Below are positions 57,171-64,000 of a stretch of DNA of 64,000 nt, piece after piece. The notes under the pieces were generated by a model, which searched no databases, was not told where the DNA came from, and was given only the letters and a program-made list of their open reading frames with translations. The DNA comes from Turbatrix aceti (taxonomy: Eukaryota > Nematoda > Chromadorea > Rhabditida > Panagrolaimidae). The stretch lies in assembly GCA_963969345.1 (NCBI GenBank), contig OZ017766.1:12586001-12650000 (forward strand), read 5' to 3'. Every line of letters starts with the position of its first letter. Position 1 is the first letter of the stretch. The translations under genes and the position numbers were made by a program.

Positions 57171-58470
57171 ACATTTTTGACTTTATGCTTTCAACTCTGA
57201 CTGACATCAAGCACAGAATTCCGTTTACGCACATTTCTTTTTGATCGTGATGCGCCCGCAGCTGGCATGACTCATGCACCACCCCAGAAGCTTGCTGCCT
57301 GGATTTTTTTGACTTAAGCAGGTGTACACGATGTTTGGTTAAAAGAAATCCCATTGACATCCGGTTGAAAAAACAGAAGCCGAGATTGAGGTGGTCGTGA
57401 ACTTGTGTGTTTTATAAGCGACGTAAAAGGACAGTACAGCTGGGATATTTTTGATCTGTCGTTCCTAAAAAAACGACAGATCAAAAATATACGTTTGTTG
57501 AAGTGGCGAAACTCCCATAGGAATTAGAAATAGGGGAATTATCCCATGGGAGTCCCCGGGGATATTTTTTGATCTGTTTAAAAAAAGTGCATGTTCATGC
57601 AGAAAAAGATTTCCAAAAACGCAGTTATTTTATTAATGTAATAAAAATAACAACGAATAAAATAAAATCATTCTCCTAATTGGAAATAAAAAAGCCTGCG
57701 TAAAATAACTGCGTAATTTTAGGCGGGATCGCGCATCTTCAAAATTCCGTTGGGAATTATCCCGTGATAGATGGGAATCTCGGTATAATTCCCGGGATAT
57801 TTCCCATGGGAATCCCCTCTTTGCCACCCTGTTTGTGTGGCATTCGGACAGTTTACCCAGAGACAGTTTACAGATAGGTCAAAAAGTGGCACAACGATCG
57901 AAAAGCATCCGTTCAAAAAGGATGGTCGGCGCGTTGTGCAAAACATCATGCACACATTCAGGGATTTACGCGCCTTTTTTTGCAGTTATTAGGTCAACAA
58001 CAACTGAAAACGACTCTAAAGCAGTTTTTGATTGCATTTATCGATTTATGCTCCGCCTGCAATTAGTAAGAACATCAAATCAACTCCGAAGATTTTTTTC
58101 GCGTTCCCAAATAGGACGCTCGCTTTCGAGAGCTTGGGATCCTCTCTTCGCCACCCTGGTTGGAAGAAGTGTATCATTTTTTCGTTCAAGCGATTTGTGT
58201 ATAGCATGTGGTACACTTTTTTATAACAAATTTGCTCCAAAGTGTACCACTTGTCATATACATATTGCTTAACGGAATGTGTTACACTTTTTGTTACACT
58301 TTGAAAAGTGTACCCTTTTATACGACGTGTCTATGTGGACGCACTTTTCAAATTTTATGCACAACACCTGCACATACGGCATTCAAACGGTTTACTCCCA
58401 GACAATTTACCCCCAGACAGTTTCCAGGCACTCCACTGCAACTACAGGTGTTGTTCCTGAGAAATTTGCT
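57171..58470. other. Repeat-rich spacer before the RTE element
   Basis: No gene is supported. It contains a 19 bp hairpin at about 57447-57491, GGGAATTATCCC and CCCATGGGA patches, and CTCTTTGCCACCCTG at 57819-57833, similar to CTCTTCGCCACCCTG near 58140. AAAAAGTGGCACAACG followed by CGCGCC and TTTTGCAGTTA (about 57883-57995) recurs on the far side of the retroelement at 60783-60895. CAGTTTACCCAGAGACAGTT at 57849 has a diverged repeat near 58400. GTTACACTTT motifs cluster at 58200-58320. Confidence 0.5.
57447..57491. repeat. 19 bp hairpin
   Basis: ATATTTTTGATCTGTCGTT is followed, after a short loop, by its exact reverse complement. Confidence 0.75.
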
Positions 58471-59404
58471 TTTTCAGACACCATCCTGCTGTTCAAGAAG
58501 GGAGACGCAGCAAAAATCGAGAACTACCGCCCGATTTCCCTGCTGTCGTCGCTGTACAAGGCCGCAACCAAAGTGATCAAAAGCCGCGTGCAACGGCAAT
58601 GCGAAGAAGCCTCGGCCATACCACCGGAACAAGCAGGTTTTCGAAAGAAGATGTCAACGACGACGCAAATTCGCGCGCTGAACATGCTGGCGGAAAAGTG
58701 TGGAGAGTTCCAACTTCCGCTTTACGCCATCTTCGTCGACTTTCGCAAGGCTTTCGACACCATCTCGTACGACGCCATCTGGCGTTCTTTACGAGCCATC
58801 GGAGTCGAGGAACCACTGGTGCAGTACATCCAGCTCCTCTACGCCAACAGCATGCTGTCTGCTGTACGTGTAGGGGACATCGCTGCCTGCTTTGCCACTC
58901 AAAGGGGTGTTCGCCAGGGAGATTCACTTTCCCTCCTCCTCTTCATCCTTGTCCTCCAGTCTGTGCTCAATAACATTGACTGGTCAAATCGAGGATTCCA
59001 AATTGGCAGGCCCCGACTCTGCTACCTTGCCTACGCCGACGACATTGCGCTCCTGGCACCAGATGCTCCCACAGCTCAAGCCATGCTGCAAGACCTGGCC
59101 GACGAAGCTCTCTCTGTCGGTCTGGAAATCAACATCGGCAAGACCAAGTGGATGAGCAACTCGAAAGACGACGCGACGATTCTGCTGAACGGTTTTCCGG
59201 TCGAAAGAGTAAAAGGACAGCTCTTCTCCTGGCCGAGAGACCACAAGAAAGAAATTGTCAAAAGAATGACGGCAGGACGAAAGGCGTATTTCAAGTACAA
59301 AGACTTTCTGCGCTCACGCAAAGTCAGAATGGGTCTGAAACGGCGACTGATCGAGCAGTGCATCAAGCCCGCAGTAATCTACGGCTGCGAAACCTGGGCA
59401 CTTA

Positions 59405-59896
59405 GGGCTTGTCCAGAAATTACGTCATTGCAAGAGGGGGGGAGGGGGGTCAGTCCAAAAATGACGGAAAATGATGGAGGGGGGAGGGGGGTACTGCCCA
59501 AAATGACGTCATTAAAAAATTTCAAGAATTGGCTTACGGATTTTCTAAATTTCAATTTTTTTGCCTAAATGAGCTGAAAACTGACTGTTTTTGCTCCAAA
59601 ATAATTATGTTTTACCAATCGTTTTTTAATGACCGACTCCGAACAGGTTTCTTAAAAAAACACAATAACTACACAATAATTTCGGCATATACTAGTTTTG
59701 GAAAGTAGTTTTTAGCAAAATTGATAAACCAAAACTTGCAAAAAAACACAAAAAAATGACAAATTGCTTTTCAAAATGACGTCATTTAGGGGGGGGGGGT
59801 CCGGGGTGCCCCACCTTGCAATGACGACCGATGACAGAGGGGGGAGGGAAGTAAAAAATCACCGATTTTGCGATGACGTAATTTCTGGACAAGCCC
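59405..59896. mobile_element. PIF/Harbinger-like MITE, 492 bp
   Basis: Perfect terminal inverted repeats of 24 bases begin GGGCTTGTCCAGAAATTACG, flanked by a 3 bp TTA duplication at 59402-59404 and 59897-59899. TTA targets and GGG-starting ends are typical of PIF/Harbinger. Subterminal G-runs (GAGGGGGGAGGGGGG) and AATGACGTCATT motifs face inwards. It has no transposase. It cuts the RTE reverse transcriptase inside the codons for WALT. Confidence 0.9.
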
Positions 59897-59902
59897 TTAC
59901 CG

Positions 59903-60102
59903 NNNNNNNNNNNNNNNNNNNNNNNNNNNNNNNNNNNNNNNNNNNNNNNNNNNNNNNNNNNNNNNNNNNNNNNNNNNNNNNNNNNNNNNNNNNNNNNNNN
60001 NNNNNNNNNNNNNNNNNNNNNNNNNNNNNNNNNNNNNNNNNNNNNNNNNNNNNNNNNNNNNNNNNNNNNNNNNNNNNNNNNNNNNNNNNNNNNNNNNNNN
60101 NN
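59903..60102. other. Assembly gap (200 N)
   Basis: A run of exactly 200 N within the RTE element, probably a placeholder of arbitrary length. Confidence 0.99.
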
Positions 60103-60507
60103 ACGCCGGAATCGAAACCCTTCAACGGGGACAACGTCGCCTCGAACGTGCTTCAGAGGTGCGTTTGAGCGACAAAGTCCCATCCGGAAGCGCACCAAGC
60201 TCAAAGACTGGAACGAATCCGCCCGCCGCCGCAAGCAGAAGTTTGCCAAATCGCTCGCGACGACCGACGACGACAACTGGGCAGTCCGACTGTCAGACTG
60301 GCGCCCCACAGAAGACTACGTGGAAGCCAAGCGACCGCTAGGACGACCACGCATGCGCTGGACCGACGACCTCGCCATTGCCTACAACGCTCCTACCAAA
60401 GACTTCGATTTCAGACGGATTGTTTTTCTTTGATGATCCCTCTTCGTATGACCCCACTGATTTGTATAATCCCGTGTGTACGAGTAAGAGATAAATTGAA
60501 TTGAGTT

Positions 60508-61089
60508 TTCAGGCATAACAGACAGGTCAGTTTAGGGCTCCGGAGCACACGCAGCTGTCTGTTTTTCATCACGGTCCGCCGGGAAAATCTCGTTCAGAAG
60601 CCAAATCTCCATAATCCTATTTTTTAAAGCAATATATCGCGGCTTTAGATCCTTCTCCCGAAAATTGCTGGGTCGTACTCTCCCCATTGTTCCTAAATTT
60701 TTTCGCAAAATCTTTCTTAATTTGAATACACATTTTTATATCTGTCTGTAAAGCGTACTTTGTCGTAGTTGGTGCCGAATTCCGATCAAAAAGCGGCACA
60801 ACGGTCGAAAAGAGATCGGCCCAAAACAGCACCCGTTCTGAGATTGAGATTTGCGCGCCTTGTTTTGCAGTTACTAGACTAGGTCAATTCAACAGTTGAA
60901 TACTGCTATGTTGGTTTCATAAAATGTTATTTTTTTGTAGAAAGAATTCATGTATCCCATGCGTTACACTCTTTTTTCATAGTGTGCGAATGGTGATTTA
61001 TTTATTTCCTACATATTTCTGATCAATTTTCACCACAAATACGAACGAAACTGCAGATAGTAAATACAATAAGCCAGCTGTGCCAATCA
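60508..61089. other. Spacer with possible decayed coding relic
   Basis: No intact gene. On the minus strand about 60530-60690 reads IMEIWLLNEIFPADRDEKQT and, in another frame, QWGEYDPAIFGRR, which may be a frameshifted relic of a mobile-element protein that I cannot identify. 60783-60895 is the second copy of the repeat at 57883-57995. GCGTTACACTC at about 60960 belongs to the dispersed GTTACACT motif. Confidence 0.4.
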
Positions 61090-62023
61090 TCATTCACAAG
61101 TCGTCGGAGGAACCGTCATCTCGACACCGGTAAGGTTAAAGTTATTGTTGAGCGCTACAAGTTGCGCAAGTGAGGGACCCTGACCCGTGCAATCCTTTTT
61201 GCTGAACTTGTACAAATCCAAATTGAACATATTCGGGTTGAGAGCGTCGTAGATAGTGTTGCACTGGGGTTCCGTGTAGTTTGCCTTGATTTCATCAATG
61301 ATCTTTTGGACGCGTGCCTTGGTGATGATTTTTGTGGCTTCATTGATGCCGTTTGCGCAGGCTTGGTTGAAGTTTGATTCGCCCTTTTTCATGCCCTTCT
61401 GAACTTTTTCTGCCATGGGAGCGAAGATTGCGTTGAAGACGTCAAAGTGGTTTATTGCGAAGTCGACGGCCATTTGAGGGCCCCAAGGCGAGAATGCTGT
61501 TGAGAGGATAGCAATTGTTGTATTGAGTTCCATGATTTCTGGTTCATCAGCCAGGGGGTAGATTAGTGGCAGAAGGCCCCAGGGAGTTTTGTACGTTGAA
61601 AATACCTGGCTGAGAGTTGTGCCGTTAGCCATTGATTCACAGATTGATTCTGTCATCTGAAAATTGTCGAATATTGTCGGTTTCGGTATTGGATCTTTGT
61701 TAGGGTATCCGAAAATTTTTGTTTTGGTCATGGTTATCGTTTTGGAATGGCCGAAAATTTCGGTTTCGAAAGTTTCAACTCCAGTTCCGATTTTCAGTTT
61801 TAGTTCCCATAAATTTTTTCGACCTTCAAAGACTCACGTTTTCAATAAAATTGATGTTAAACCAAGGACTGAGCACTGCCTCGACTTTGTTTGCAAACGC
61901 CGTATCCGCTTCGACTTTGGGATCGGTTTCATTTCTCACAACCTTTTTCTTGGCCGCCACAAAATCAACCATAGAGATAAACAGCAAAACACACGCGAAG
62001 AAAGTCAAACACTTGACTGTCAT
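61090..62023 (-). CDS. Secreted 250-residue glycoprotein, paralogue A
   Basis: Two exons, 61838-62023 and 61090-61656, joined in phase 0 (donor GTGAGT, acceptor TTTTCAG), give 250 residues. Residues 1-23 are a signal peptide (MTVKCLTFFACVLLFISMVD and on to AA). The mature part has six N-glycosylation sequons (NET, NMT, NGT, NTT, NYT, NLT), the invariant LSPWFNINFIEN before the intron, and TPWGLLPLIYPLAD. Four cysteines (in SICESM, QACA, PQCNT, KDCTG) plus one in the final TTCE could form disulfides. I do not recognise the family; no enzyme motif is visible. Its neighbour at 62803-63610 is a tandem paralogue with the same exon lengths. A TATA box lies 66 bases upstream of the ATG. Confidence 0.9.
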
Positions 62024-62088
62024 TTTGAAATTTCGGGAACCAAGTAGAGGTGTTGTTGGATGTAATACCGTATGCACCACTTCTATAT

Positions 62089-62098
62089 CCTTATATAG
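62089..62098 (-). promoter_or_regulatory. TATA box of paralogue A
   Basis: CTATATAAGG on the minus strand, 66 bases upstream of the ATG. Paralogue B has a similar box at the same spacing. Confidence 0.7.
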
Positions 62099-62802
62099 AC
62101 GTACGGCGTCTGGTCTGTCCCTTTAGAGATCATCCGACTACATGTTGAAATTCCAATGCTTAGCTGCGTTAATTCAGGAAACAGTAATTTTTTTGAAGTT
62201 GTTGTTTTGCAGCCTGATCGTCGGTAAGCGGATTGCCGGACTACATGACAATTGAAAAAAGAAGTGGATTACGGGGGATTACATGCGGGCGGGATTTAAG
62301 GATACGGGGGAGGCTTTTGAGTACACGAAATTTGGTGCTAGTATATAAGACGGATTTCGTTATCAGGTGTTGATTTTTGTTCGCTTGTTCGCTGAAGCTT
62401 GATCTGGTGTGGTGGATTTAGGGGGGATTTTTAAAACTTTTTTTATTTAACGTGGTCTAAAGCAGGTCGTTTAACAAAAATTAGCCTGTGTTTTGATCTG
62501 AATTGTTTTTAAACTGAACTAGGTACATATTTGCGAATGTGATCTTTCGGAAATTTAGGCAACAGGTGCCAAGAATTTCCTTTACGATCTTAATCCGCAG
62601 AAAATTTTAAAAATGAAGAATCCCACCTTAAAAAATGTCGATATCAAAGTTGATTAAGTTTTCTTTAACTCCCACATATCACCTCCTCTCTTGAATATAG
62701 ATTTTTACTAATTCAACACAAAACTACAGCACAACCATTCATTTTATGTATACGCTACGAAAAATACAAAGAACCGTAATACAATCTCACAATGACCAAC
62801 TA
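62099..62802. other. Spacer between the paired glycoprotein genes
   Basis: No gene. ATCATCCGACTACATGT at about 62128 is shared with 63717, in the upstream flank of paralogue B. The duplicated unit therefore includes promoter DNA and is about 1.6 kb long. TAGTATATAAGACGG near 62339 looks like a second TATA on the plus strand, but nothing coding follows. Confidence 0.55.
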
Positions 62803-63610
62803 TTATTCACAAGTTGTCGGAGGAACAGTCATTTCGACACCGGTAAGGTTTAGGTAATTGTTGAGTTCCACAAGATGCGCAAGCGATGGTCCCTGACCCG
62901 TGCAATCCTTTTTGCTGAACTTGTACAAATCCAAATTAAACATCTTAGGATTGAGAGCGTCGTAGATAGTGTTGCACTGCGCCTCGGTGTAGTTAGATTT
63001 TATTTCATCGATGATCTTCTGGACTTTTGCCTTGGAGATAATTTTTGAGGCTTGATTGATGGCATCCGCGCAAGCCTGATTAAAATTTTCTTCGCCTTTT
63101 TTCATGCCTTTTTGCACCTTTTCAGCCATAGGAGCGAAGATTGCGTTGAAGACGTCAAAGTGGTTTATTGCGAAGTCGACGGCCATTTGAGGGCCCCAAG
63201 GCGAGAATGCTGTTGACAGGATCGCGATCGTAGTATTGAGTTCCATAATTTCTTCGTCGTCGGCTAGGGGGTAAATGAGTGGAAGCAGACCCCAGGGCGT
63301 ATCGTATGTGGAAAATACCTGACTGAGCGTCGTGCCGTTGGCCATAGATTCGCACATTGATTCTGTCATCTGAAGGCGATCAAACATTGATTTTTATGTT
63401 CCAGAAGTTTTATCAACAACTCACATTTTCAATAAAATTTATATTAAACCAAGGACTGAGCAAAGTCTCAACTTCTTTGGCAAAAGCCGTATCAGCTGTG
63501 ACTTTTGGATCAGTGTCATTCCTTTGCTTGTTTTTCTTGGCAGCAACAAAATCTATCACGCAAATAAACAACAAGACAGAAATCAAAACAGCAAAACATT
63601 TGACTGTCAT
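62803..63610 (-). CDS. Secreted 250-residue glycoprotein, paralogue B
   Basis: Two exons, 63425-63610 and 62803-63369, phase 0, again 250 residues with the same exon lengths as paralogue A. The signal peptide (MTVKCFAVLISVLLFICVID) differs more than the rest. In exon 2 about 170 of 188 residues match (18 differences by my count). The five cysteines, LSPWFNINFIEN and nearly all sequons are conserved, with NDT in place of NET. An 86-base stretch of exon 2 is identical in both genes, including silent sites. Function unknown. TATA box at 63677-63686. Confidence 0.9.
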
Positions 63611-63676
63611 TTTGAATTTCCGGGAACAAAGTAGCGGTGTTGTTGGATATAGTACCGTCAGGTGTACCTGAGCATC

Positions 63677-63686
63677 ATTATATAGG
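63677..63686 (-). promoter_or_regulatory. TATA box of paralogue B
   Basis: CCTATATAAT on the minus strand, 67 bases upstream of the ATG. Confidence 0.65.
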
Positions 63687-64000
63687 CGTATAATACCAGG
63701 TCTAGTGCTTGATCCAAGATCATCCGACTACATGTCAAAAATGGGTGGTATTGATCGTTAATTGGGTACATAGCTGTTTTCCTCGCTTGATTAGCCGGCA
63801 GCCAGGTGTTTTGAGTCCCAGGTAATCTTTAGCTACATGCATAATTTAAAAAATGGTGTAGCTACGTGCAGTGGATTATCTGCGTAGGAGATGTTTGCCT
63901 ACGTCAATGCGGTTTTTGTATATAAAACTTATTTTGGGTAAACAATTGTTGATTTCCGAAATTCCTCCCAACAACCTGCATGCAACATGCAATCCACTTC
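63687..64000. other. Upstream flank of paralogue B, window edge
   Basis: Shares ATCATCCGACTACATGT with the flank of paralogue A. TTTTGTATATAAAAC near 63915 may be another plus-strand TATA-like box. No gene is visible before the window ends. Confidence 0.5.

Larger units (their letters stand above)
58471..60507 (+). mobile_element. RTE-type non-LTR retroelement, 5'-truncated and interrupted
   Basis: The frame from about 58471 to 59404 encodes a reverse transcriptase: ILLFKKGDAAKIENYRPISL, FVDFRKAFDTISYDAIW, RGVRQGDSLS, the catalytic LAYADDIALLA, GLEINIGKTKWM, and GCETWAL at its end. The endonuclease domain is missing, so the element is 5'-truncated. A Harbinger-like MITE sits at 59405-59896; removing it with one TTA restores WALT, the usual RTE sequence at this point. 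After a 200 bp gap (59903-60102) the C-terminus continues at about 60155-60433 with LKDWNESARRRKQKF, KRPLGRPRMRWTDDLA and FDFRRIVFL, then a 3' UTR to about 60507. It is immobile as it stands. The copy at 7581-7836 is the same family. Confidence 0.92.

Noticed and set aside
57835..58272. 145-codon plus-strand frame before the RTE
   Set aside because: No domain; lies in repeated DNA shared with 60783-60895.
1..64000. CRISPR arrays, bacterial operons, rRNA genes or spliced-leader RNA genes
   Set aside because: No regularly spaced short direct repeats with unique spacers, and no recognisable rRNA or SL RNA sequence. The genes are spliced eukaryotic genes.

Overview
This is a 64 kb piece of an AT-rich nematode nuclear genome. 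Evidence for a nematode: a fatty-acid elongase very close to the C. elegans ELO-5/ELO-6 type, a histidyl-tRNA synthetase gene with cytosolic and mitochondrial first exons, an Argonaute whose C-terminus looks nematode-type, a DMSR-like peptide receptor, short introns with T-rich acceptors ending TTTTCAG or TTTTTAG, RTE-type retroelement pieces and foldback elements with TA target duplications. I cannot name the species.

The left half (1-32,200) is gene-poor. The only gene supported there is a four-exon secreted serine-protease homologue at 15.5-16.7 kb whose catalytic serine is replaced by aspartate. The rest is AT-rich DNA holding three long foldback elements (12.8-14.4, 18.2-19.8 and 25.6-27.2 kb), two patches of a ~150 bp satellite (8.0 and 10.8-11.5 kb), broken RTE retroelements (5.5 and 7.6 kb) and several degenerate tRNA-like sequences.

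The right half (32,200-64,000) is gene-dense. In order: a four-exon DMSR-like GPCR (+); a convergent ten-exon Argonaute (-) with an Asp-Glu-Asp-Asp PIWI tetrad; HARS (+) with alternative first exons; a decayed inverted HARS fragment; an intronless ELO elongase (-); a foldback repeat and a 410 bp hAT-like MITE; TFIIE-beta (+); and secreted glycine-rich repeat proteins (-). A 3,243 bp block holding two thirds of TFIIE-beta and one whole glycine-rich gene is repeated head-to-tail without visible change, giving a TFIIE-beta copy without its first 101 codons, fused in frame to new upstream sequence. Then come a third glycine-rich gene, an RTE reverse transcriptase cut by a Harbinger-like MITE (target TTA) and a 200 bp assembly gap, and two tandem genes for an unrecognised 250-residue secreted glycoprotein.

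The genes do not form one pathway. Housekeeping genes (HARS, TFIIE-beta, elongase) sit beside fast-changing secreted families that grow by tandem duplication, and beside long perfect-hairpin repeats that could feed small-RNA pathways. Exon coordinates were read by eye from splice signals and checked for reading-frame continuity; none is backed by transcript data.
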